Positions 35,806-45,611 of a stretch of 64,000 bases of DNA are shown here, one piece after another. The stretch comes from Rubritalea marina DSM 17716. Lineage in GTDB: Bacteria; Verrucomicrobiota; Verrucomicrobiia; Verrucomicrobiales; Akkermansiaceae. The stretch's first letter is position 1; every line of letters begins with the position of its first letter. The stretch lies in NCBI RefSeq assembly GCF_000378105.1, contig NZ_KB899257.1:1-64000 (forward strand), read 5' to 3'. Position numbers and translations under genes: made by a program. The notes beneath the pieces were generated by a model that saw only the letters and a program-made list of their open reading frames with translations, ran no database searches and was not told the DNA's origin.

Positions 35806-36369
35806 ATGAGCGAGGAGTTCCAAATCGAACCCAAAGGTGACACCTTCTTCATGGAGCTCGCACTGCGCGAGGCCATGAAAGCCTACAAAGCTGGCGAGGT
35901 TCCCATCGGAGCCATCATCGTCAAAGATGAAAAAGTCATCGCCCGTTCATGGAACCAAGTCGAGACACTCAAGGATGCCACTGCACACGCAGAAATGTTG
36001 GCCCTAACATCTGCACAAAGCATGCTGGGCGACTGGCGCCTCACTGGATGCACCCTTTATGTCACCAAAGAACCCTGCCCGATGTGCGCCGGTGCCATCG
36101 TGCACTGCCGCCCTGATCGCGTTGTCTACGGCATCCCTGACGACAAAGGGGGGGCTGCGGGCGGCTGGATCAACTTGCTAGACTCCAACCCACCGCTCAA
36201 TCATCGCTGCGAGACCACCAAAGGCGTCCTCCAAGAAGAATGCCTGCAGATCCTCCAAAGCTTTTTTCGTGAGGCCAGAGCGAAAAAGAAAGCTGAACGC
36301 GATGCCGCCAAGCTAAAGCTGCTTGAGGAAGCGCAGCAAGCAAGCGCAGAAGATGTGGCTGAACAATAG
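35806..36369 (+). CDS. tadA: tRNA-specific adenosine deaminase
   Basis: 187 residues from the ATG at 35806. The zinc motifs are HAEM and PCPMCAGA, with VPIGAIIV upstream. TadA converts A34 to inosine in tRNA-Arg(ACG). The C-terminal Lys/Glu/Ala-rich helix (about 150-187) is longer than in most TadA proteins. A hairpin CGAAGC...GCTTCG at 36390-36408 follows without a T tract; pheS is convergent. Confidence 0.93.
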   Translation: MSEEFQIEPKGDTFFMELALREAMKAYKAGEVPIGAIIVKDEKVIARSWNQVETLKDATAHAEMLALTSAQSMLGDWRLTGCTLYVTKEPCPMCAGAIVHCRPDRVVYGIPDDKGGAAGGWINLLDSNPPLNHRCETTKGVLQEECLQILQSFFREARAKKKAERDAAKLKLLEEAQQASAEDVAEQ

Positions 36370-36441
36370 TCGATACTCCCTCATGTCCGCGAAGCATGGT
36401 TCGCTTCGGCCGGCCACTCTGAGTCGGCGCAGCCTATTCGT

Positions 36442-37515
36442 TTATGCGAACTGCTTGAGGAATCGGGTGTCGTTGTCAATCAGCAGACGGATGTCCTTGA
36501 TGCCCCACTGGATCATTGCAAGGCGGTCGAGCCCCATACCAAACGCAAATCCAGTGACCTTCTCTGGATCAAATACCTCATCACCACGGCTCTCAGCCAA
36601 GGAGGAAAACACTGCGGGGTCTACCATGCCGCAGCCAGCTACTTCGATCCACTTTGGTTCTTGGCCTTTGGCATGAAGCTTGATGTCGATTTCGAAGCTT
36701 GGCTCCGTGAATGGGAAAAAGTGCGGGCGAAAACGAATCTCAGTCTCCGTACCAAAGAGCGCACGGAAGAAATACTCCAAGGTCCCCTTGAGGTCGCCAA
36801 GCTTCACATCTTCAGCCACAAAAAGGCCTTCGAGCTGGTTGAATACAGAAAGGTGGGTGGCGTCGATCTCATCGCGGCGATAGGCTGAGCCCGGGGCGAT
36901 GATACGCACAGGAGGAGTCGCCTTTTCCATGGTGCGAATCTGGACAGAAGAAGTGTGGGTTCGAAGCAACTTACCACTATCAAAATAGAAGGTGTCCTTC
37001 TCATTACGCGCTGGGTGGTCATCTGGCGTGTTCAACGCATCGAAGCAATGATACTCCGTTTCAATCTCTGGACCATCCGCGAGGGCAAAACCCATACGGC
37101 GCAATATCTGCACCGCACGATCCTTAATCAAGGTAAGTGGGTGGAGCCCCCCTTCAAGTAACTCGCGAGGCGGCAGTGTCAGATCAATCCCATCCACTGA
37201 TTTCTTGTCCTCCACTTCCTGCAGCTCGACAAGCTTTGCATCGATCGCTTCAGTCACGGCCTTGCGCGCCACGTTGAGAGCCTGACCATAGGCTGGCTTC
37301 TCTTCGTTTGGCAGATCCTTCATCGCAGCGGCGGCGGCGGTGAGGGTTCCTTTCTTACCGAGGAAGGCCACACGTGTGTCATCGAGCGCTTTCTGGTCTG
37401 CGGAAGCGGCGATGGCTGCGAGCGCATCAGCTTGGATCGTATCGAGTTGCTGTTTCATGAACTTGTGGAATGCCTGCCATAAATCCCCATCACTGTCCAC
37501 TGGTTTTATCGCCAC
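36442..37515 (-). CDS. pheS: Phenylalanyl-tRNA synthetase alpha subunit
   Basis: 357 residues from 37515; an ATG at 37458 would give 338, closer to the usual length. Class II motif 2 region THLSVFNQLEGLFVAEDV (about 215-235) and motif 3 GFAFGMGLDRLAMIQ near the C-terminus, with the N-terminal coiled coil. The beta subunit is at 43097 on the other strand, so the usual pheST operon is split here. Cytosolic. Confidence 0.96.
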   Translation of the reverse strand: MAIKPVDSDGDLWQAFHKFMKQQLDTIQADALAAIAASADQKALDDTRVAFLGKKGTLTAAAAAMKDLPNEEKPAYGQALNVARKAVTEAIDAKLVELQEVEDKKSVDGIDLTLPPRELLEGGLHPLTLIKDRAVQILRRMGFALADGPEIETEYHCFDALNTPDDHPARNEKDTFYFDSGKLLRTHTSSVQIRTMEKATPPVRIIAPGSAYRRDEIDATHLSVFNQLEGLFVAEDVKLGDLKGTLEYFFRALFGTETEIRFRPHFFPFTEPSFEIDIKLHAKGQEPKWIEVAGCGMVDPAVFSSLAESRGDEVFDPEKVTGFAFGMGLDRLAMIQWGIKDIRLLIDNDTRFLKQFA

Positions 37516-37782
37516 AGACTGGGCTCAAACCCTTGTCAAAGATCCTTTCAGACTTTGCACATATCCTATATAATTGGGATACTCTATTAGACTCATGACT
37601 GATAGAACACCCGTCCCTTAATGGTACTCTTAAGCAAGTTACGGGTAGGATCGTGATACATACCTTCACGATAAATTGCTTTCTTCAAGAGACCTAGTAC
37701 ACTGCCCCGATACACATTCATCCATTACCACCACTTTTTTCGAGTGGATCTAATCATTCACATCCATTAAACACCACAGATC

Positions 37783-40700
37783 ATGAAGAACACAGTGAAG
37801 AGAATCACAGGCCTCGTAGGGCTGGCATGCATCAGCACCGCCGCCCTCACCTATGCCGGTGAGCCCCAAGAATTGTTCAACGGAAAAGACCTTTCCGGCT
37901 GGACAGGAGATAAGAAATTTTGGTCCGTACAAGACGGAATCATCGTTGGTCAGACCACTCCTGAGAACCCATCTGGTGGCAATTTTCTCATCTGGGATGG
38001 TGGCGAAGTCGAAGACTTTGAAATCACCCTCAAAGTTCGCTACGAAGGCAACAACTCAGGCCTCCAATACCGCAGTAAGCGAGCCAGCCCAGACAATTAC
38101 CTTGTGAACGGCTACCAAGCTGACCTTCACCCGAATAACAATTTCTTCGGCATGCTCTACCACCAAGGTGGCAAGCGCGGCATCGTCGCTCAGCGCTTCC
38201 AAAAGGTAGACATCGCAGCCGACGGCACCAAGGAAGTGACCGCATTCGGCAACAAAGACATCAAGTGGAACGCCACGCAGTGGAATGAATTGCGCGTTGT
38301 CGCTGTGGGCAATCGCTTGATCCACCAAATCAACGGCATCACCACCGTCGACGTGACAGACAATCACCCTGAAGCTCACTCCAAAGGCATCATTGCCCTT
38401 CAAATTCACGCTGGTGAGCCAATGAAGGTCGAGTACAAGGACATCGTACTTCGCAAGGTCGAAGGCGCTGAAGCCAAGTCCCTCCTCGCTCAAACCGAGA
38501 AGGAAAAGGAAATGGACAAGCTACGCACCGTGGTCAAGTTCGACCTCGATGCGGAAGAGATCAACTTCATCAATGGCAAGAAAGCGCAGTGGGTTTGGAA
38601 AGACAACCCGCACGACAACAAGCCAATCTACCTCACCAAGTCCTTTGACCTTCCTGAGCAAACCACCATGGCCGCCATCATGGCGTCCTGTGACAACGGC
38701 TTCACCCTCTGGATCAATGGCAAAGAAATCGCCAAGTCCGATTCCTGGAACAACCCATTCATTTCCAAGTCCATCCTCAAGCAGCTCAAGCCTGGCAAAA
38801 ACTTCGTCGCCATCGAAGCCACCAATGCTGGCGGCATCGCAGGACTTCTCTTCAAGCTCTCCATGCAGCAACATGGTGGCGAACTCACCGAAATCGTCAG
38901 TGACACTAGCTGGAATGCTAGCACCACGCCTGCCGACAACTGGAAGACCGACCCTCAAGTATCTGCCAACTGGAATCTCGAGCTCAAGAGCTCAGGCGAC
39001 CTCGGCGTCGAGCCATGGGGTAGCTTCGGCATGACTGCTGACGCTCCTGCCTCCAAGATCACCACTCTCGATGACTTCGAGGTGGAAGAACTCTTCGCAT
39101 TCCCAGCAGAAATGGGATCCAAGGTGGCACTCACTGTTGACGACCAAGGACGCTTCTACGCCAGTGACCAGTACACCGAAGGTGGCCTCCACCGCGTGAC
39201 TGTGGATGAAGAATCCGGCCGCCTCCTCATCGAGGAAGTACCGATCGAACTCGAAGGAGCTCAGGGCCTCGCATGGCATGACGGCGCACTCTACTACTAC
39301 GGTCGCTTTAAGATGCAAAAGCTCACCGACACCGATGGTGACGGCATCCTCGACCACTCGGAAGAACTGCCAACTGCAGTGAACCACTCCGAGCACGGCA
39401 CCCACGCGATCCGTCTCACTGAAGACAAGAAAGGCCTCTACCTCGTAGCGGGTAACCACACCCCAATGCCGAAGAAAGAGATCACTTCACGCTCCAGAGT
39501 CCAAGGCTGGCAAGAAGACCTCCTGCTCAAGCGTGAGTGGGATGCTCGCGGTCACGCCCGCGGCGTCATGGCGCCAGGTGGCTACATGGCACGCTACGAC
39601 TTTGAGACCAAGAAAAACGAAATCATCTCAGTAGGTTACCGTAACCAATACGGCATTGCTAGCAACCGCTTCGGTGATAGCTTCACCTACGACGCCGACA
39701 TGGAGTGGGACATGGGATCACCATGGTACCGCGCCACACGCATCAACTTCGTAGCCAGTGGCTCCGATTACGGTTGGCGCTCAGGCTCAGGCAAATGGCC
39801 TGAATACTACGAAGACAGCCTTCCTGCTATCGCAGAAGTTGGCCCTGGCTCCCCGACTGGCGTGATCTCCGGTATCGGCACCAAGTTCCCAGCCAAGTAC
39901 CAAGACGCGATCTTCGCACTCGATTGGACCTTCGGCACCATGTACGCCCTCCACTGGAAGTTTGACGGTGCTGGCTACAAAGCTGAAAAAGAAGTGTTCT
40001 GCTTCGGCGAACCACTGCCACTCACCGACGCTGTTGTTGGTAAAGACGGGTACCTCTACTTCACTGTAGGTGGTCGTAAAGCAGCTTCACGCTTCTGCCG
40101 TATCAAATACAATGGTAGCGAATCCACAGCTCCTATCGCTCAGAACAACGACGAACTTCCTGAAATGCACAAGCAACGTCGTGCGCTCGAAGTATTCCAC
40201 GGTGCGCAAGACCCATCTGCTGTCGCCAAAGCATGGCCACACCTCTCATCCAAGGATCGCTGGCTCCGCGGTGCCGCTCGTGTGGCGGTCGAGTCTCAGC
40301 CAGTCGACACATGGGCAGACAAGGTATTTGCTGAAAAGAACCCACAGGCATTGATTGCTTCCGCAGTAGCACTTGCCCGTCAGGGTACTCCTGAACACCA
40401 AGAGAAGCTCCTCAACGCACTCCTCGCACTCGACATGAACAAGCTCAGTGCCGAAGAAAATACAGGACTCCTCCGTGCTTACGCACTTTGCTTCATCCGC
40501 ATGGGTGAGCCAAAAGATGCAATGCGTGACAAACTCATCGCTGAGTTTAGCCCGCAGCTTCCTAGCAAGAGCGACTCAGTCAACACCGAGCTCGTACGTG
40601 TCTTGATCTACCTCAAGTCACCTACCATCATCACCCAAGCGCTCGAAATGATCGCAGCTCCACACGAGCAAGTCGTGCCAAACTGGCAGGGATCCGTGAT

Positions 40701-41517
40701 CAGCCGCAATAAAAACTACGGTGGCCCAGTGACTCGCTTGCTTGCCGACTACCCACCAGTGCAGAAGCTTGGATACGCGTTCATGCTTCGTAACCTCAGA
40801 GAAGGTTGGACATTGGAGCAACGCCGCGAGCACCTCAAGTTCCTCTACGATGCTGCTAAGCACCCAGGTGGTTTGAGCTACACCAAGTTCCTCGCCAACA
40901 TCCGTGACGAAGTGCTCAGTCACTGCACACCGGAAGAGCGCGTGGCACTCAACGACATCACAGGTGAAGACTTCGATCCGAAGCCTAAGTTCGCAATCAA
41001 CCCACCGAAGGGTCCAGGCAAGAACTGGACAGTGGCTGACGCCCGCCCATACGTGACCAAGCAAGCGCTCAAAGATGCTAACATTAAGAACGGACGTAGC
41101 CTCTTCTTCGCAAGCGCCTGTGCTTCATGTCACCGCTTCGACGGCCTCGGTGGTGACATCGGCCCTGACCTGAGCATGGTACGCACCAAGTTCAGTGCCA
41201 ACTACCTCCTCGAGTCCATCATCGAGCCAAGTAAGGAAATCTCCGATCAATACGGTTCAAAGATTGTGACACTCAAGGATGGCAGAGTCTTCACCGGCGT
41301 GGTGGTACCACGTGAAGCAGTGTACGACATCTACCCGATGACCAAGACCACGGAAGAACTCAAGCCAACCTCCATCGTGTTTGAAGATGTTGAAAGCATC
41401 GTCGAGAGCCCAGTTTCTCAGATGCCTCCAATGCTCATGAATGGCATGAATGGCGAGGAAGTACGTGACTTGATTGGCTACCTCCTCTCCAGCGGTATTC
41501 CGAATACTGAGGACTAA
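37783..41517 (+). CDS. Multi-domain exported protein: DUF1080, jelly-roll, beta-propeller dehydrogenase-like and CxxCH cytochrome
   Basis: 1244 residues, signal peptide about 1-26. Order: a DUF1080 (3-keto-disaccharide hydrolase-like, LamG-type) domain at about 28-230 (ELFNGKDLSGWTGD); a carbohydrate-binding-like jelly-roll domain (about 250-400); a GSDH-type beta-propeller (about 430-780, of the TIGR02604 kind); a HEAT-like helical part (about 790-1080); and a class I cytochrome c domain with CASCH near residue 1114 and a downstream Met (SQMPPMLMNGM) as possible axial ligand. Secreted or periplasmic; predicted to oxidise a sugar or polyol at the outer surface. This fusion is typical of Planctomycetes and Verrucomicrobia. 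Confidence 0.9.
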   Translation: MKNTVKRITGLVGLACISTAALTYAGEPQELFNGKDLSGWTGDKKFWSVQDGIIVGQTTPENPSGGNFLIWDGGEVEDFEITLKVRYEGNNSGLQYRSKRASPDNYLVNGYQADLHPNNNFFGMLYHQGGKRGIVAQRFQKVDIAADGTKEVTAFGNKDIKWNATQWNELRVVAVGNRLIHQINGITTVDVTDNHPEAHSKGIIALQIHAGEPMKVEYKDIVLRKVEGAEAKSLLAQTEKEKEMDKLRTVVKFDLDAEEINFINGKKAQWVWKDNPHDNKPIYLTKSFDLPEQTTMAAIMASCDNGFTLWINGKEIAKSDSWNNPFISKSILKQLKPGKNFVAIEATNAGGIAGLLFKLSMQQHGGELTEIVSDTSWNASTTPADNWKTDPQVSANWNLELKSSGDLGVEPWGSFGMTADAPASKITTLDDFEVEELFAFPAEMGSKVALTVDDQGRFYASDQYTEGGLHRVTVDEESGRLLIEEVPIELEGAQGLAWHDGALYYYGRFKMQKLTDTDGDGILDHSEELPTAVNHSEHGTHAIRLTEDKKGLYLVAGNHTPMPKKEITSRSRVQGWQEDLLLKREWDARGHARGVMAPGGYMARYDFETKKNEIISVGYRNQYGIASNRFGDSFTYDADMEWDMGSPWYRATRINFVASGSDYGWRSGSGKWPEYYEDSLPAIAEVGPGSPTGVISGIGTKFPAKYQDAIFALDWTFGTMYALHWKFDGAGYKAEKEVFCFGEPLPLTDAVVGKDGYLYFTVGGRKAASRFCRIKYNGSESTAPIAQNNDELPEMHKQRRALEVFHGAQDPSAVAKAWPHLSSKDRWLRGAARVAVESQPVDTWADKVFAEKNPQALIASAVALARQGTPEHQEKLLNALLALDMNKLSAEENTGLLRAYALCFIRMGEPKDAMRDKLIAEFSPQLPSKSDSVNTELVRVLIYLKSPTIITQALEMIAAPHEQVVPNWQGSVISRNKNYGGPVTRLLADYPPVQKLGYAFMLRNLREGWTLEQRREHLKFLYDAAKHPGGLSYTKFLANIRDEVLSHCTPEERVALNDITGEDFDPKPKFAINPPKGPGKNWTVADARPYVTKQALKDANIKNGRSLFFASACASCHRFDGLGGDIGPDLSMVRTKFSANYLLESIIEPSKEISDQYGSKIVTLKDGRVFTGVVVPREAVYDIYPMTKTTEELKPTSIVFEDVESIVESPVSQMPPMLMNGMNGEEVRDLIGYLLSSGIPNTED

Positions 41518-41546
41518 TCTAAGCAGTCATTCCAACACTCAATTGC

Positions 41547-41590
41547 ATTCGCCGGGCGCCATCACAGGTTCCCGGCGAATTTGTGTCTAG
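41547..41590 (+). terminator. Terminator hairpin after the cytochrome fusion gene
   Basis: ATTCGCCGGG (41547-41556) pairs perfectly with CCCGGCGAAT (41571-41580); the T-rich tail TTGTGTCT is weak. It lies 30 bases after the stop codon, so the call is probable. Confidence 0.6.
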
Positions 41591-41704
41591 AAGCTAGCCC
41601 AACACACAGGGCACAAGCAAGCCATGCATCATGGCACAAGCACCATCTAGCAGACAGTCAAGATCCAGCACATGTGGGCGAAAGACCTCGCCCAAGCATG
41701 GCAC

Positions 41705-42208
41705 TTATTCCGAAGCTTTCGAAGCTGGAGCTGTTGCATCCATCACTGCCTTTTGCGTGGCAGCCTGGATTTTAGGCATCATCTTTGCCATCTCCATTTG
41801 CATCCGCCCCATGGTTGCCTGAGTGAGTTCAGCTTGCTTTGCCGTGAACTTTTTACCGACTGGTGACTGATAAAAATCAATCAAACCCTGCACCTCCTCC
41901 ACAGAAAACACCTCACCATAGATCTCGGCAAACATCCCTTCCCAATCGACCTTCAGCATCTCTTCAATGCTTACTTTGGTCGCGGCAGTGACCGCTTCTT
42001 TTGCTGTGGATTTTTGCTCCGGAGTCATCCCCGGCTGTTGGTCGATCATCCCCGTATTGTATTTGATCACCTGACCAAAGGCTTTCTCTACGTTCTGGCG
42101 CATCTCCATCACTTCCATCAGCTCTCTGGCTTTGGCTGTGGAGGCTTCGTCAGCTAGGGCACCTTGGCTCATCAAGGCAAGAGCGAGAATTAGTGGTTTT
42201 TTCATCAT
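41705..42208 (-). CDS. Exported DUF2059 protein
   Basis: 167 residues with a signal peptide (about 1-19). The all-helical body matches DUF2059 in length and in the conserved block GLIDFYQSPVGKKFTAKQAEL (about 108-128). Periplasmic; function not known. Isolated between convergent and same-strand neighbours. Confidence 0.8.
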   Translation of the reverse strand: MMKKPLILALALMSQGALADEASTAKARELMEVMEMRQNVEKAFGQVIKYNTGMIDQQPGMTPEQKSTAKEAVTAATKVSIEEMLKVDWEGMFAEIYGEVFSVEEVQGLIDFYQSPVGKKFTAKQAELTQATMGRMQMEMAKMMPKIQAATQKAVMDATAPASKASE

Positions 42209-42296
42209 AGGTCGTTTTTGAGTTCAATAGATTGGTCTAACATGTACTGAGCGCAGTTGAGTACAAGCTATAATTGCTAGAATCCTAGCGTTTGAC

Positions 42297-42812
42297 TCAC
42301 TTCAGCTTGATCGTCGGGATGCGTACCGCGTCGATCAATGCCTTGTTCCCCTCATCCACCCGCAAAATACGATCGCCCAATAGGTACACACCAACATCAT
42401 GGCTGACCTTGAAATCCAATGGCAAATCAGCCATCGATACGATGTGGAGACGTTGCTGCCAGGCTTCATCGATCTTCCAGCCAGGACTCAATTGATCGCG
42501 CCATCCGGATGGCAATGGATCAGCCGCCGCCACCTTCTTGGCAATGCCGGATGGCAGACCCAAATCACTCTCAGCATATTGCTTGTAAAACTCTCGGAGC
42601 GACTTCTTCGTGGCAGCATCGAACTTCCACTCGCTGGCATTCACTTTTGCCACTTTCTTTTGCTCAGGCTTCGTCACCTCAGAAGTTTTCGCCTTCAGTT
42701 TCTTCGGGGCTTTTTCCTGAGCCCAGAGTGCTGGCACCACACTCATAGAACACACCGCCACTGAGACGGCGAAAAATCGACATGCATAGGAATGATTGAT
42801 CACCATACACAA
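42297..42812 (-). CDS. Exported protein, possibly RcnB-like
   Basis: 171 residues with a signal peptide to about residue 31 (ending ALWAQ). A Lys/Glu-rich linker (about 33-60) is followed by LPSGIAKKVAAADPLPSGW and VYLLGDRILRVDEGNKALID. That resembles the RcnB-type C-terminal pattern (repeated LPPG segments and a terminal strand), but the match is weak and I would not assign metal homeostasis. Periplasmic. No operon partner. Confidence 0.5.
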   Translation of the reverse strand: MCMVINHSYACRFFAVSVAVCSMSVVPALWAQEKAPKKLKAKTSEVTKPEQKKVAKVNASEWKFDAATKKSLREFYKQYAESDLGLPSGIAKKVAAADPLPSGWRDQLSPGWKIDEAWQQRLHIVSMADLPLDFKVSHDVGVYLLGDRILRVDEGNKALIDAVRIPTIKLK

Positions 42813-43096
42813 TACCTAACATAATCTAATAGCCGACAACAAGAAACTACTCCACGACCACCGCATTGAAGTATCCACAAGGCATCTGATAGAAAAATGA
42901 AGATTGATTTTCACGGCCGGCACTTAGGAGTGAGTTGTTGAAGGGCTAGATGGAAATCTAGGTGAAGCTTCCCGGTGCTGAGTGATTGACATTCTAAGGG
43001 ATTTACGGCATCGAAACCCTATCAAACAGAAGGTGCTGGTGAATTCAATCAGCACGCTGAACAAGCAACTCGCAGTCAATCCACTGCACCGATTCC

Positions 43097-45499
43097 ATGA
43101 ACGTATCATTCAACTGGCTCAACGACCACCTAGACCTCAGCGACCACAGCATTGCCCAACTCGATGACCTCCTCACCTTCGCAGGTGTGGAAGTAGAAGG
43201 AGTGGAGCAACAAGGACTCAGCACCGAGCTCGTCGTGGTGGCGCAGATCAAAGATGCCGTGCAACACCCAAATGCCGACCGACTCAAGGTCTGCCAAGTC
43301 GATGCCGGTGAAGGATCCCTACGCCAGATCGTCTGTGGTGCTCAAAACTACAAGGTGGGCGACAAAGTCCCCTGCGCTCTCCCCGGTGCCGACCTCGGCG
43401 GCGGGTTTGTCATCAAAGAGGGCAAGCTGCGTGATGTGGAATCCAAGGGAATGCTCTGCGGCGCTAGCGAGATTGGCCTTGTCGATGCTGAAGACGGCCT
43501 CTTCATTCTCGATGAAGACGCGGTGATTGGCACCCCATTGGTGAAGATGTTCGCAAGCGACACCATCATCGAGGTGGAAATCACCCCGAACCGTCCAGAC
43601 CTTCTCAGCCATTGTGGCATGGCGCGTGAGCTCGCCGCCCTCACTGGCAAGTCCCGCACCGAACCAGCGTTCGACCTTCTCGACGCCACTGCTGCTAGCG
43701 ACATCACTCTCAGCAACCCTGAGCGCTGCCCACTCTACACAGCAACTAAGATCAGCGGCGTGAAAGTGGCCGACAGCCCAGAGTGGCTGCAGACCAAGCT
43801 CAATGCCATTGGCCTGCGCCCAATCAACAACATCGTCGATATCACCAACTACGTGCTCCATGAACTCGGGCACCCGCTGCACGCCTTTGATGCAGCCAAG
43901 CTCGATGGCTCCCTCGACATCCGCACCGCCGCTGAGGGCGAAAAGTTCCTCCCGCTCGACGGCGAAGAAATCGCTCTCACCAAGGACGATCTCCTCATCT
44001 CAGATGCGGGCGGCCAAGCCCTCGCACTCGCTGGCATCATGGGAGGCAACGATTCGGGCGTCACCGAGTCCACCACCGATGTGGTGCTCGAAGCCGCCTA
44101 CTTCACCCCATCGTTCATCCGCCGCAGCTCACGCCGCACCGCGCTCAGCTCTGACTCATCCTACCGCTTCGAGCGTGGCTCAGACCCACAGGCAGTGCTC
44201 AAAGCAGCCAGCCTTGCCGCCAAGCTCATGGTCGAAGTCGCCGGTGGCACGATCGATGGCCCAGCAGCCGTAGCTGGCGAAGCCCCCGTGCTCACCCAGC
44301 CGGTGAAGCTCGACATCGCCAAGCTCGACCAACTCATGGGCGGCTCGATCACCCACGCAGCAGCCAAAGACATCCTCACCAAGCTCGGCCTCGAAGAAGG
44401 TGCCGACGACCTCTGGAACATCCCAAGCTTCCGTCTCGACCTCCAACGCCACATCGACCTCGTCGAAGAGATCGCCCGCGTCCACGGCCTCGAAAATGTG
44501 GAGAGCCGTTTCGTCGGTGCCTACGTCGATGAATCCGCTGTCGACCACGCCTACGACTACCAGCTCGGCCTCAAACGCCAGCTCGCAAGCCTAGGGTTCT
44601 ACGAAACTCAGACGATCAAACTCATTGCCGCTCATTCGAACGACAACATGGTGGCGCAAATGTGCGACGCCCTACCACAGCGCCCACTCATGGATGGCGA
44701 TCTCGTGCAGGTCGCCCTACCACTCTCCGAAGACCACGCGATCATGCGCCCTAGCCTCGTGCCAGGACTCGTCGCAGTCGCCGCGCGCAACATCCGCCAA
44801 GGCCGCAAGTCGCTGCGTTTCTTCGAAATGGGCAAGCAATTCCGCAATGCTGGTGGTGGCAAAGCCAAGGATCTCGAAGCCGAGTCCCTCTCGCTCCTCG
44901 TTTCCGGCACCAATGCCCCACAAAACTGGGCCTCCAAGGTGCCGAGCATCGCCGATCTCTTCGACCTCAAGGCAATCGTTGCCGCGATCCTGCCGAAAGC
45001 TCAAGTTCAGCTCAAGGAGCGCAAGCGCGACGGCTTCATCCTCGCTGCCGACGTTCTCGCAGATGGCAAGCCAATCGGCGCCTTCGCCCAACTCACTCCT
45101 GCACGTTGCCGCGAAATTGATGCCAACAACCCAGTCTACGTGGCCGAACTCGACCTCGCTAAACTCCAACAACTCGCCACCGGCGTGGAGAAAGTAGACG
45201 AGCTTCCACAATTCCCTGGCTCCAGCCGTGACGCAGCCATGGAGGCACCACTCACGCTCGAGAATGCCGCCATCGAAGCCGCGATCAAGAAGCACAACGA
45301 ATCCCTCCTCGTCGACTTCCATTGCTTCGACGTCTTCACTGACGCCTCAGGCGAGAAGATCGCAGCCGACAAGAAGTCCGTGGCCTACAGCTTCCACTAC
45401 CGCTCACCAAGCAAGACCCTCAAAGCAAAAGAGGTCGACAAGGCGCACCAAGCATTGCTCGACACCCTTGCCAACAAGCTCAAGCTTAGCTTCCGCTAA
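43097..45499 (+). CDS. pheT: Phenylalanyl-tRNA synthetase beta subunit
   Basis: 800 residues, full length for the bacterial type. The N-terminal tRNA-binding OB-fold (NADRLKVCQVDAG, about 54-66), the B3/B4 editing domain, the B5 domain, the class II-like core and the C-terminal anticodon-binding FDX-ACB domain are all in place. The pairing alpha subunit gene is at 36442-37515 on the opposite strand. A strong bidirectional terminator follows. Confidence 0.97.
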   Translation: MNVSFNWLNDHLDLSDHSIAQLDDLLTFAGVEVEGVEQQGLSTELVVVAQIKDAVQHPNADRLKVCQVDAGEGSLRQIVCGAQNYKVGDKVPCALPGADLGGGFVIKEGKLRDVESKGMLCGASEIGLVDAEDGLFILDEDAVIGTPLVKMFASDTIIEVEITPNRPDLLSHCGMARELAALTGKSRTEPAFDLLDATAASDITLSNPERCPLYTATKISGVKVADSPEWLQTKLNAIGLRPINNIVDITNYVLHELGHPLHAFDAAKLDGSLDIRTAAEGEKFLPLDGEEIALTKDDLLISDAGGQALALAGIMGGNDSGVTESTTDVVLEAAYFTPSFIRRSSRRTALSSDSSYRFERGSDPQAVLKAASLAAKLMVEVAGGTIDGPAAVAGEAPVLTQPVKLDIAKLDQLMGGSITHAAAKDILTKLGLEEGADDLWNIPSFRLDLQRHIDLVEEIARVHGLENVESRFVGAYVDESAVDHAYDYQLGLKRQLASLGFYETQTIKLIAAHSNDNMVAQMCDALPQRPLMDGDLVQVALPLSEDHAIMRPSLVPGLVAVAARNIRQGRKSLRFFEMGKQFRNAGGGKAKDLEAESLSLLVSGTNAPQNWASKVPSIADLFDLKAIVAAILPKAQVQLKERKRDGFILAADVLADGKPIGAFAQLTPARCREIDANNPVYVAELDLAKLQQLATGVEKVDELPQFPGSSRDAAMEAPLTLENAAIEAAIKKHNESLLVDFHCFDVFTDASGEKIAADKKSVAYSFHYRSPSKTLKAKEVDKAHQALLDTLANKLKLSFR

Positions 45500-45542
45500 G
45501 GCGACTCGAGTCCGGGGGATCATCGCCCCGCTTGATTCAATA

Positions 45543-45580
45543 AAAAACCCCCAGCTCATCAATTGAGCTGGGGGTTTTGA
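45543..45580. terminator. Bidirectional Rho-independent terminator
   Basis: CCCCCAGCTCA (45548-45558) pairs perfectly with TGAGCTGGGGG (45564-45574) around a 5-base loop, with A-run upstream and T-run downstream (AAAA / TTTT). It ends transcripts of both pheT (plus) and the L,D-transpeptidase-like gene (minus), which converge here. Confidence 0.9.
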
Positions 45581-45611
45581 TTTCAATGGGAAAGCTTGTG
45601 ACTCAGTCTAG

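Noticed and set aside
43033-43055. Hairpin GTGCTG...CAGCAC just before pheT, as an attenuator
   Set aside because: Only 6 pairs, no T tract and no phenylalanine-rich leader peptide.
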